From contig NC_081822.1 in NCBI RefSeq assembly GCF_030704535.1, forward strand, positions 12,703,001 to 12,767,000: a DNA stretch of 64,000 bases, written 5' to 3'. Source of the stretch: Vitis vinifera (Eukaryota > Streptophyta > Magnoliopsida > Vitales > Vitaceae). The notes under the pieces are model-generated. The model was not told where the DNA came from. It saw nothing but the letters and a program-made list of their open reading frames with translations, and ran no database searches. Position numbers and translations under genes: made by a program. Of the stretch, positions 28,901-40,900 are shown piece after piece. Numbering within the stretch: position 1 is the first letter of the stretch; every line of letters starts with the position of its first letter.

Positions 28901-31900
28901 CACGTAAGGGTCTCCAACGGGCCGGCTGGGCGGGCTGCCCGGGTGGGTTTGGGTAAAAATTAAAATAGTTTTCAGTTTTGAAGGGAAGGGGATTCGAATC
29001 CCTTCCCTTATGGATCCATAAGGGAGCTAGCCACCAATTGAGCTAGTCCTCTTTTGTGTAAGTATTTTGCATTAGTTATATATATATTAAAAACTCATTT
29101 TAATTAAGCCCAACAGCTGCAATGGGAGGGCCTCGGTTTTTTGTAACAATAATTTACTCTCCTTGTAGCCAATTCTCACCAACCAAACATAGCAACAAAA
29201 CACAATCAACACAGCCACAATCAACACAGCCCAACAAAAAAAAATTCTAAAACCGAGATTTTGAGGTGGGAAGAAAAATTGGAAAGTGCCAAAAACTTTA
29301 TATAAGCCAAAAAGAAGATTAGGACTCACCTTAAACTTTTTTGTAGTTCCACCGTCTTTTTTAGTGGCCCACTGGTGAGGCTAGGGTTTACAAAAAAAAA
29401 TCGCACAGAGAGATAGCAGAATGGGAGAGAACAGAGCTCGGGGATGGCCGGAGAAAAGGTAAAGTAAAAAGGGTATAAAATATTGATTTTATGGGCTGAT
29501 GTGGCTTCAAAGGGCTATTTTGAACAATAGTTTCAAAATCAGCCCGTTGTCAACTTTAAGTTTAAAAAGTGGGCCATTTTGGCCCAAAAGTCCCAAACTA
29601 TGCTCTGTGATGAATTCACACTCAAGTCCTCGACTTTTGGGCCAAAATGGCCCACTTTTTAAACTTAAAGTTGACAACGGGCTGATTTTGAAACTATTGT
29701 TCAAAATAGCCCTTTGAAGCCACATCAGCCCATAAAATCAATATTTTATACCCTTTTTACTTCACCTTTTCTCCAGCCATCCCCGAGCTCTGTTCTCTCC
29801 CATTCTGCTATCTCTCTGTGCGATTTTTTTTTGTAAACCCTAGCCCCACCAGTGGGCCACTAAAAAAGACGGTGGAGCTACAAAAAAGTTTAAGGTGAGT
29901 CATAATCTTCTTTTTGGCTTATATAAAGTTTTTGGCACTTTTCAATTTTTTTTCCCATCTCAAAATCTCGGTTTTTAGAATTTTTTTTTGTTGGGCTGTG
30001 TTGATTGTGGCTGTGTTGATTGTGACTGTGTTGATTGTGTTTTGTTGCTATGTTTGGTTGGTGAGAATTGGCTACAAGGAGAGTAAATTATTGTTACAAA
30101 AAACCGAGGCCCTCCCATTGCAGCTGTTGGGCTTAATTAAATTGAGTTTTTAATATATATATAACTAATGCAAAATACTTACACAAAAGAGGGCTAGCTC
30201 AATTGGTGGCTAGCTCCCTTATGGATTCATAAGGGAAGGGGTTCTAATCCCTTTCCCTTCAAAACTGAAAACTATTTTAATTTTTACCCAAACTCACCCG
30301 GGCAGTCCGCCCAGCCGGCCCGCGCAAGCCCGTCCGGACAGCCCGTCCAGTCGGCCCCCGCAAGCCCGTTCGGATAGCCGGCCCGTTGGAGACCCTTACG
30401 TGGCGCCTACGTGGCATCAAAGAGGCCATTTTGAACAATAGTTTGAAAATGAGCCCGTTTTCAACGTTAAGTTTAAAAAATGGGCCATTTTGACCCAAAA
30501 CTCTAGTTATCATCCTATTCATGTTTGGTACACACACTTGCATAGACTTTTTTTTTTTTATAAGTGAATGCAGATTGTATTAAAATTTTAAAAAGTATAC
30601 ACGATGTATACCAAGTAACCAAAAAGTAAGAAGGCACTAATACAAACAAACTAGTAACCACACCCTACAAAAAGCCTAACTTGTCCACAAAATCTAAAAT
30701 CGACATAGATCTATTCTCAATGTACAAACCCAATTCCAAAAAAGATACAAAAAAGAACTTTTAATTGTTTAGTCCAAACTTTCACAATTCTTGAAGACTC
30801 TTATTTCTCTCCCACTAAATGGACCAAAAAGGGTATAAAGGAACAACTTTTGAAGTCTTTTTCCTTTTTTTTTGCCAACACAATGGCCTCTCCAACTCAA
30901 GAGCAACCCTCTCACTGAAGCATGCATCACCCACTATACATAAAGTAGAGCTAAAATCAATTGCCACAAAATGCGAACTTTCAAACAATGAAGGAGAAAA
31001 TGATCACCTATTTTTTCTTCTGCTTTGCACATATAGTATCTATTAGGCATCTTCCAACCCCTCTTTTTGAGCTGATCTTGAGTTAAAATCTTGGTCTAAG
31101 TTGCTTCCCAAGTAAAAAAGGCTAGCTCTTATAGGAGTTCAAGAGTTACTGCCTCTTAATCAAATTGGTAAGCTAGATAAGGTGCTCTTAATATCTGTCT
31201 TCACCTTTTGAGGAATACTAGCTCTTCCACAAAGCAAGCCTTTTTTGGAATCACTCCTCCATCCCTTCCCAAACCCTAGAAGACTTGTAAGGAGCAACCA
31301 AAGGGAGACCTAATTAGGTGGTTGGGACTGCACCCACCTTGCAGCTTAGAACCTTAACAAGGCTCCTCCATATTTGGGACATCCCCAACTAGAATCAACT
31401 CACTTTTCTCCAGATTAATCTTGAGCCATGAACATGCCTTGAACCACATGAAGAACCAACTCAAGTGCTTTAGATTTTCCTTACTAGCATCTCAAAGGAT
31501 GAAGATATCATTTGCAAAAAACCAAATGGGAAACCTCTACTCCCACATCGTGCCTTCCTTTGACTATGAATCCATCAATAAACCACCTTCCCTTTCCCTA
31601 AAGAGTAAGTTGGAGAGAGTCTTCATTGCCAAGATGAACAAATGAGGAGACATAGGGTCTCCTTGTCTCAAATCCCTAGATCTTTGGAAAAAGCCTGAAG
31701 GGGAACCATTTACCTAGACAGAAAAACGTGTTGTGAGGATACACCATCTAATCCATCCTATCTACTTGGAGTCAAATACCATTTTTTTCTAGAACTGCAA
31801 GCCTATCAAAAATTTTTATTTTCCAAAACTACAAGGACAAACTCCAATTCATATGGTCATAAACCTTTTCAATGTCAAACTTGCATAACATTTCTCTCAA

Positions 31901-34900
31901 ATTGTCTTTAAATCTAGAATCAATGGCCTCATTTGTTATCAAAACATCTAAAATTTGTCTCCCTATCACAAAGGCATTCTGAAAATTTGAGACTAAGGTA
32001 TCGACCACCTTTTTAAGTTTGTTTGCTAGAACCTTAGCTAGGAGTTTGTATAAACTTCCTACCAAGCTAATAGGTCTAAAGTCCTTTAGATCTTTTGCCT
32101 CCCCTTTCTTAGGCACCAATACTAAAAACATTACATTTGAACTCCTCTCAAAGTACCCTAAGTTATAGAATTCTCCGAAAAACTCCATAACCTCACATTT
32201 CACAAAATCCTAACAACATGCCAAAAAGCCAAGGAAAAGCCATTCGGACTAGGGGCCTTATCACCACCCAAGCTAGATAAAGTTGTAAAGACCTCTTTAG
32301 AGAAGGGGATCTCTAAGGCTTCTAAATTTGCAAACAACAAGGAATAAAAAATCAGCTCATCTATACTCGACCTCCACTCCCCCGCCTTAGTAAGAACCCT
32401 TTGAAAAGAATTTGCCACCCCTTCTTTAATGTTGTCTTCCCCGACTAGCAATTCACCATTTACCCTTAACTTGACCAAAAAATGCCTCCTTCGAATATTG
32501 ATCATTTTGAGGAAAAATCCAGGTCTTGTTTGGTAACTGTTTTTAAAAATAGTTCTAAAAAATAGTTTTTAAAAATAGTTTTTGAAAACTGTTTTATGAT
32601 GTTTTGTAGAGTAAAAGTTTGTTTGGGAACCTGAAATGTTTGTAACATGTTTTTAATATTTTTAAATATATTTAAAAAATAATTTTTATGTCTAGAGTTT
32701 TATTTTTAATCATTATAAATGTTTATATAATTATAATTTAAAACAACTCTCAAAAAACAAGTAAAAATAACTGAAAACAATTAAAAGATATTATCTGAAA
32801 ACACCCTATTTTATGTTTTCAGAGAACAAAAAACAAAAAACAGTTTTTGATTATCAAACGTGTTTTTTAGTTTTTTTGTTCTGGAAAACAAAAAACTATT
32901 CTAAAAAATAGTTGCCAGACAAGTACCTAGTCTTTTTGTCCCCTTCTTTTAGTCACAACTCTCTTGATTTTTGTCTCTAAGAGATCTCCTTCATCTTTGC
33001 CCATTTTGTAAACTCATTCACCACCCCCTTCTAACCTCATATTCCTCCACTGTGAGGGCCCTTTCCCTTTCCTTTTCATCCCACAACCTTAATTACACCA
33101 AAGACCTCGAGTTTTTTTGTGGAAAAATTATCGAAAACCTCCTTATTCCAGGGTCCTATTTCAAAGCTTTAAGCTTAACCGCTGGAATGTGACTAAAGGA
33201 ACCCTGAACACTGTACCCCTCCCACTAGTTCCTGATAAGATCTTTGAAGCCTTCCACCTTTAACCACATATTTTCAAATTTGAATGGTGTCTTTCTTTTC
33301 CTTATCCCTCTACCATCAAGCAGGATTGGTGCATGATCTAAGGCTGGATTTGGAAGGGTGCTTTGGATCAGACCACTGAACTGATTCTCCCAATCATCGA
33401 ACACAAGAAAATGATCCAGCTATTTAATCTGCCACACCAAGTAAACAATCCACCAGACAGAGGGAGATCTGTACGACACATCTCCTTGATAACCTTTGAA
33501 AAGTGCTTCATGGAAACTGAGAATCTTTGACAGTTCCTCCTTTCCTCCAGGAATCTCACTACATTTGAAGTCCCCTCCCACACACCAAAGTTGTTCTAGA
33601 GGCCTCTAATATCACTCAACTCATTCCAAAAATGTTCTCTCACAGCCAAAATAGGACCATAAACCCCCGTAAACATCCAAACAAAATATCCTCGTAGTTT
33701 CTGAAGGGACAGGAAACTGAATAGACACGAAACTGGTAGAACTATTGAGACACAAATGTCAACTATTAGCATTCTAAGGATGGCCTTTTAGGCAGCATTT
33801 GGTTCACTTTGTATAGACATGTATATCTTGCAAATAAAACCGATATCTTCAGATCTATTGATTTCATGTTCCATTGCAGGCTGAAGTGACACAGAGGTTG
33901 AGTAATGCTAAGGAAGCAGCCAACAAACCTGCATTGCAAAGTCATGAGGATCTTGCACGGAAACTTCAGGTGACTTATAATTTGCAATTTAAACCTATGG
34001 GGTTTTATGCCTCAGTTTCATTTCTGCATGGTACAAATATTAAGATTTAAATTTAAATAGAGGAATTTCTTTTTTGCTTAATATGGCAATACTCAAGTCT
34101 GACCATTATTTTTGTGCTGATGAGTCTAAATTTGTTTATGAAATCACATCTTGCTCTACCTACGCTGAGCTGATAAATTATTTCATTCTGTAAATTGTTA
34201 AACATGTTAAGCTTTTCTAGTGAGGATGTTCAGATTTCTTATTTTGAGGGTGAATCCTGTATTTATGAAAGCTGCTACTAAACTATGAGTCACTTCTGCC
34301 CTTCCTATTTCTCTTCCGTGGATGTACTCACCTGCAGCTGTTTCTTATTACCTTCTGATTGACCAATTTTGAATCCATTAATCTTGTTGTAATTTCCTCT
34401 TCTATTTTTTTTCCCCTTCTGGAAAAAATTTTAAATTTTCATTAACATATAAATACCTAATAAGCATTAGATCTTCCTGAAAAGGATGTGATCTGGCTAT
34501 ATCTTCCATTATGGCTACCTTGTTACAATTTGCTCTACTTAACTGTTCCTGGCTCCGGCATCACCCAGCAATAATTACTTGTTTTCAAAATCCCATTAAC
34601 TCTTTCCTCATGGTCTCCGTTTCCAACACACTAGATCTAGTTGCTGATTATTGTTATGATACCTGAATAAATTTGACTTTGCAAAACATTTCATTGAATT
34701 TGGAAATGCTTCTTGCAGTTTTGGTTAATAAAATATTGGATCCTAGATTTAGATTTTGCCACCATGGAGCATCTATTCTTTTATATGCCTGTATGTCTAC
34801 TTTTGGTTTTGTTTTTGTCCTGATGGTGTTGATTTGTGACAGGAGGAGATGGAGAGAAATCGCAAGGCATCATCAGGTAATCTTCTGTGCTGGAATATTT

Positions 34901-37900
34901 GTTTTATATCAGAGGTGGCAGTTGTATATGCTTTAGCCTGTAGTCTTATCTGTTATCTTGTTCCACATTTTGTATATGTATGTGCACTACAGGACCTATG
35001 AAATGAAACTAGTAGATATCTGCGAGCTCACTCAATAGGGGTTCTTTAGTTGGCAATCTTCATAATTAAAGTCTATGATGTAGGACAATCCTAAGATAGT
35101 TGCCTACACTCAAGGGTAGGTGGGTTAGGGTTTTATTTTTAGGTGTAAGAAGAGGAATAAGGAATAAATTTTATGGTAGAGAAAAATATAAGATAAGAAA
35201 TAGAGAAAAAGAAAAAAAGAACGAAGAAAAGATCGAAAACCTTAGAGTCTCATTAAGGCCTTCTAGGAGTCACCTAAAAGAAAATCAATGGAGTCTCACC
35301 ATTGAGGGTTGCAACCTTGCAAGGAAAGAAAACATAATATTATTAATATCAATCATCCCTTTGATTTACATTTATTATCCTATTTATAGGTTTCTCTAAG
35401 AAATCCAAAGTCTATTAAGACTCTAGTAACCTATTATGATTCTAATTCTAATTCTAATTATAACATTCAAAGTCTACTATGACTCTAATAACCTATCATG
35501 ATTGAAATTGAAGTTATATTATAACTTAACTAGCTAATCCTAATTAGACTCCAACAAATATTAATCCTAATTTAATTCTAAGTAATATTAATCCTACTTT
35601 AATTGTAACTAATACTAATTCCCTTTCTTGATATATATATCTTGGAGATTCATCCTCATCAATTCCCCCCGACTTGAAAAAAAACTTGACCTTGAGTTTT
35701 AGTGATTTTCCACGATCAATTGAAATTCCAAGCTATGCCTTCCACCCTTTCTTTCTTCGTCGTCTCTTTCCCATGGTAAGATAGGATCTCAGGATCTCTT
35801 GAACTTGTTCAATTTCATGCAAAATAAATACTAGACTTTGAAAATTTTTTTGATGTTGTACAACAAGTTGATAATTCTCCAAATAATTATGTGTCTTCAA
35901 CAAGCTTGTGGAAAGTTGTTTCCCACACTCTTCTTGTGAATTGTCTTGTGGAAGAATAAGATTTTTGAATTCCCTATGTTCAAAAGAAATTTTAGTAGAT
36001 TCTTCATGTTTTCCACCACTCATGATAATGCTTGGCCTTGGGAAGTCAAGAATCGATTCTTCTGAAGCTTCTACAAGTTCCTTGAGCTCTTCTACTGGTT
36101 GATCTAGGATTAGTTTCATCACCTCTTGCTTTCTAAATTCATCATTGATGATTTTTTCCTCATTTCTAGTAACTTCGACTTGCTTTTTAGTAAGAGTATT
36201 TGATGGCTCTTCTAGTTTTAAGGCTGCTAATTTTTCCTTTGGTTGCTTATGTGGTGGAATTTCCTTCATTGGATGAAGGATCTTCTTATGCCCATTGCAC
36301 ACAAGTGTGTTAAGTGTTCTCATATCCATCATTTTGGACCCTTTCATCAAAAAGTCATGGTCTTCCAAGCATAATATGGGCGGCTTTCATCGGCAAAACA
36401 TCACACCATGCTGATAACTCAAAATTATTATTGAAATTAAACGTCACTAGACAACGAGAACTCACCAAAATAGATGTGTCATTTACCCATGCTCTTTGAT
36501 AGGGATTTGGATGATCTTCTGTCTTTATATTAAGTTTCTCAACAAACTCCTCTGAAGCTAGATTGGAACAACTACCTCCATCAATAATCAAAGTACATAG
36601 TCTCCCTTGGCAAAGCAACACGAGTATGGAAGATGCTAGTACGTCGCCAATCCTCCTCTTCATTTAGCCTTGGTATGTTCACCAATGACTGCATAAAAAA
36701 GTTGTAGCCGTCAACTATGTTTGCATATGTTGCTCCACTCCTCAATTACATATGCCTTCATGCCAAGAATTTTTGCTTTGATACCAAAATTGATGTACGA
36801 CAACCCTAGGATTGTTGCCTAGACTTAAGAGTAGGTGGGCTAGGGTTTTATTTTTAGGGTGTAAGAAGAGGAACAAGGAATAAATTTTATGGTAGAGAAA
36901 AATATAAGATAAGAAATAGAGAAAAAGAAAAAAACAACGAAGGAGTCTCACCTAGAAGAAAATCAATGGAATCTAACCATTGAGGGTTGCAACCTTGCAA
37001 TGAAAGAAAACATAATATTATTAATCTCAATCATCCCTTTGATTTACGTTGATTAGCTTATTTATAAGTTTCTCTAAGAAATCCAAAGTCTATTAGGATT
37101 CTAATAACTTATTATGATTCTAATTCTAATTATAACATCCAAAGTCTATTAGGACTCTAATAATCTATCATGATTTAAATTCTAATTTTATTATAACTTA
37201 ACTAACTAATCCTAATTAGACTCCAACAAATATTATTCCTAATTTAATTCCAAGTAATACTAATCCTACTCTAATTGTAACTAATTCTAATTCTAATTCC
37301 CTTTCTTGATATATATATCGGAGATTCATTCTCATCACTATATCTCAGTTAATGCTGATAATTATTGCTTGTCCTTGTGAATGTTCAATTTTAATGCCCT
37401 TAAAGCTTGGGATAGGTGGCCTGGCTCAAGTGGTAAAAAGGATAGGGTGGGGATGAGAGGATGTTCTAGGTTTGATTCAATGAATGAAAAATAAAACAGT
37501 CCCTGTCAAAAAAAGAAAACAAATAATAATAAATAAAGACTAAAGAAAAAAAGAATGGTTCATATTTTAGGTAAGAATTCTAGTTATTAGTCCAACCAAT
37601 ATGGCAAGTTCAAGTTTTTTTTTGATGGATAAATAGCAATATATTAAAACAAGGCACTTTAGAAAAGTGCCCCAAAGTACATAGGTAGTTTACAAAGGAT
37701 GCCTAAGAGCGCCTCAAAAAATTACACTTTGCAGGAAAATCCCCTTGTCTTTTTGGTTCAAAGCCTTATAAAGATATTTGACAATAAATTTATCTTCCTT
37801 TGACTTTGTCCATACCACTTGATCTTCCACGTCACTACACACCCTCCTCCCTTGCAATCTTGGAAAAAAACACTCTACATCAATCACCACCTAGTCATTG

Positions 37901-40900
37901 AGATGTCTAGAGAAACAAGGATCCTAAACTCCCTCTCTAGAATGGTTCCAACATCTTCCACCCAAGCCTCTTTAGCCAACAAAATAGCAAATAAGGAGGG
38001 AAAAGAGGTGCACAAAGGATTGTCTCCACACCACTTGTCCTACCAAAATCTAACTTTCCTCTCATTCCCCATAGAAAAAACCATATTGCCGCCCACCATA
38101 TCCCATTCTCTCCTGATGGCTTTCAACAAAACTACCCCAAATCTTTCTCTCACTTCACAAGAATGCCAGCCATCCTTTTCTTCCCCATACTTCCCACAAA
38201 TAACTTGCCTCCAAAAGGCCTCCCTATCTAGTGCCAAACGCAAACTCCACTTGCATAGGAAGGCCTTATTAATCAACACCAAATTCCTCACTCCTAAACC
38301 ACCCTTGCATTTATTTGAGTAGACAATTGACTAACTAAATGAGGCTTTCTCTCAAGAGCCCAACCTCCCTAAAGAAAATCTCGTTGGATCTGCTTTAAAT
38401 TCAATTTAACTTTCCTTAGAATACAAAGCAAAGACAATAAATTGGCATACTAGAAAGAGTACTCTGAATCAAGGTATGCCTACCTCCTTTGGAAATATAT
38501 GGTCTTTTCCAAAGCCTTTCCTCCACACCATCCCAAATTTCCACATCCTTGAAACGAGTACGCAAGGGAAGACCCAAGTAAGAAGATGGGAGCGCGCTCA
38601 ACTTGCAACCAAACTCATGAGCCAACTCTCCTACATTCTCTAGCCCCCCCATCAGAATGAGCTCACTTTTTTCCAAGTATACTCTCAACCCTGGCATTAC
38701 CTCAAACCATATAAGTAGCCAACTCAAAGAAGTCAATTGATTCAGAGGAGGCTCACAGAATACTGAAGTGTCATATGCAAACAACAATTGAGAGATTTCC
38801 ACTCCCACTCCTCCTCTACCATTAAATTGCCACCCTGATAAGACTCCTCCCTTAGCTCTATTCAACAAACAACTGAGGGCCCCCATGACAATCACAAAAA
38901 AGTAAGGGGATAGAGGATCCCCCTGCCTTAAGCCCCCCAAGAGCTTTGGAAGAAACCAGTGGGAGTTCTGTTGATAAGGACAAAGAAGCTCACAATAGAA
39001 ATACACTAGTGGATCCAACTAATCCATTTAGCTCCAAAACCCATTTTTTCTAGCAACCAAAATATGAAATTCCAATTTACATCGTACGCCTTCTTAATAT
39101 CAAGCTTGCATAGAATACCACCACCATCGCCTTTCTGCATTGAATCAATAGTCTCATTAGCAATCAAAGAGGCATCAAGGATTTGCCTACCCTCCATAAA
39201 AGCATTTTGGGACCTAGATACAACCTTTCCCACTATCTTCTTAAGCCCATTAGTTAACACTTTAGCTAACAACTTGTAAAGGCTATCCACCAAGCTTATA
39301 GGCCTAAAATCCCTAAGATCTTCAGCTCCCCCTCTCTTAGGAATTAACACTAGAAAAGAGGCCTTAATGCTCTTCACAAACCTACCACGTTCATGAAAGT
39401 CCTTAAAAAACCCCATAACTTCTTACTTCAAAAAATCCTAAATGAATTGCCAAAAATCCATAGAGAAGCCATTGGGTATGGGAGCTTTATCCCCACTAAG
39501 ATTTGAGAGAGCACCGAATACCTCTTCCTCGGAAAAAAGGACCTCTAACATCGCTGCATCCTCACCTCCTAAGACCCCAACCGACAGCTCACTGCAGTTG
39601 GGTCTCCACTCCTTTGATTCAGACAAAAGAGAGTGGAAGAAGTGAACCACCCCTTCTTTGATCTCTCTCTCCTCTGCTACCAAAGTCCCATTGATCCTGC
39701 TCTTCACCATTGGGTTTCCTCTCTTATGAGCTGAGGCCATTTTGTGGAAAAAAACCGGTATTTCTATCTCCCTCCCTCAACCATAACTCCCTAGATTTTT
39801 GCCTCTAAGAGGTTTCTTCCATCAACACCCACTTATTATACTCCTCCATAGCTTGCTTCCTGAGATTCTGTTTTCTACAGACAAAGCCCTATTCCCTTCT
39901 ATAGATCCCAAAACAGCACCTGGTTCAAGGTTGCCTCTTTTCTAGTAGTAGTATTTCCAAACACATCTCTGTTGCAAATCTTTAAAATAGCCTCAAGCAC
40001 TTTCAGTTTTTCAGATAGAATGAAATTGAAGGACCCTCTGAAATGGAGACGCATCCACCAAATTCTTAGCAAATCCTTAAAACCATTCTCCTTCAACCAC
40101 ATATTCTCGAATTTGAACGGGGATGGACCTTTCCTTTTATGCCTCCACCATGTAACAAAAATTGGGCCGTGGTCAAAAACAGGTCTGCAGAGAAGACACT
40201 AAAGAACCCCACTGAAGTAGCACTCCCAATCCTCAGAGACTAAGAATTTTTCTAATCTTGATTGAAATTGATTGTTCAATCTTCCCTTCCACATGAAAGA
40301 ACCCCCCTGCAAAGGGAGATCCTGCAGTTCCAAGTCCTCAATGACTACTGAAAATCTTCTCATTGTTGAAGACAACCTAGAAGCTCATTTTCGCTCTCTC
40401 ATGAATCTGATTACATTAAAATCTCCTCCTAAGCACCAAGGATCCTGACACAAACCCCCGATAGTCCCCAACTCCTCCCAAAAAGCTTCTATGAGCCTCC
40501 CAATAGTAGTGGCCATACCACCCCATAAAAACCCAACAGAACCATTCTCAATATTTTTAAATCGATTGGAAATCAAAAAATCCCTAATTTCCATACCAAT
40601 CAGCTTTAATACCCTGTTATCCCAAAAGACTAACACCCCCCCTACCATAACCTGAGAATTGAGAGCACCCCACTCCAAGAACCTGCCCACTCCTAATGAA
40701 TGAACCAAGCTACACGATAGACTTTAAAACTTAGTTTCCTGAAGACAAGACCAAATCCGCTCTCTGAGCCGTAATCACTGATTTGATCCTCTCACATTCC
40801 ATGAAAGAATTCTTAGGTGGTGTTTGGTTTTTTCTTCAATTCTAAATAGAATTTAAAACTAAATAGTGTTTAATAGTGTTAAGTATTAATTTGTTTGTTT

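Larger units (their letters stand above)
28800..30503. mobile_element. 1.7-kb foldback (Mutator-like) element with very long inverted repeats
   Basis: The left end GAGTTTTGGGTCAAAATGAC is mirrored by the right end. The two arms (about 28800-29605 and 29620-30503) are inverted copies along nearly their whole length and meet in a spacer of about 15-40 bp near 29612. The flanks are TAGTTATTA (28791-28799) and TAGTTATCA (30504-30512), a 9-bp duplication with one mismatch, which fits Mutator-like transposition. Each arm contains a tRNA-like module, a GC-rich segment (longer in the right arm), and a stretch that looks like a captured gene 5' end (tctctcccattctgc, gtaaaccctagcc, then AAG/GTGAGT). 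No transposase is encoded, so it needs one in trans. Confidence 0.9.
35079..37337 (-). mobile_element. Non-autonomous Ty3-like LTR retrotransposon (2.26 kb) in FREE1 intron 8, antisense
   Basis: Two direct LTRs, 35079-35661 and 36794-37337, start TGTA(G/C)GACAA and end CTCATCA. Reading the minus strand, the 5' LTR (right one) is followed by TTGGTATCAAAGC (36776-36788), a primer-binding site close to the initiator-tRNA-Met type. The only coding remnant is a Ty3-type protease region ([20 protein letters not shown], 36355-36663) and a charged tail (35733-36368). A polypurine tract GGGGGGAA abuts the 3' LTR (35662-35670). Reverse transcriptase, RNase H and integrase are absent. The left LTR is about 39 bp longer. 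Flanks CTATG/CTATA hint at a 5-bp duplication. Confidence 0.85.

Noticed and set aside
29087..30153. Mirrored hydrophobic frames ([12 protein letters not shown]) in the foldback arms as real membrane proteins
   Set aside because: They are inverted copies of noncoding arm sequence rich in ttgattgtg repeats and lack family similarity or a credible gene context.
28980..30260. The tRNA-like modules as functional tRNA genes
   Set aside because: The acceptor stem pairs only partly, the middle is a palindrome without a normal anticodon loop, and the right B-box is mutated.
36355..39740. Long minus-strand frames in FREE1 intron 8 as host genes
   Set aside because: They encode retroelement protease and reverse-transcriptase segments and lie inside the bounded LTR and LINE elements.
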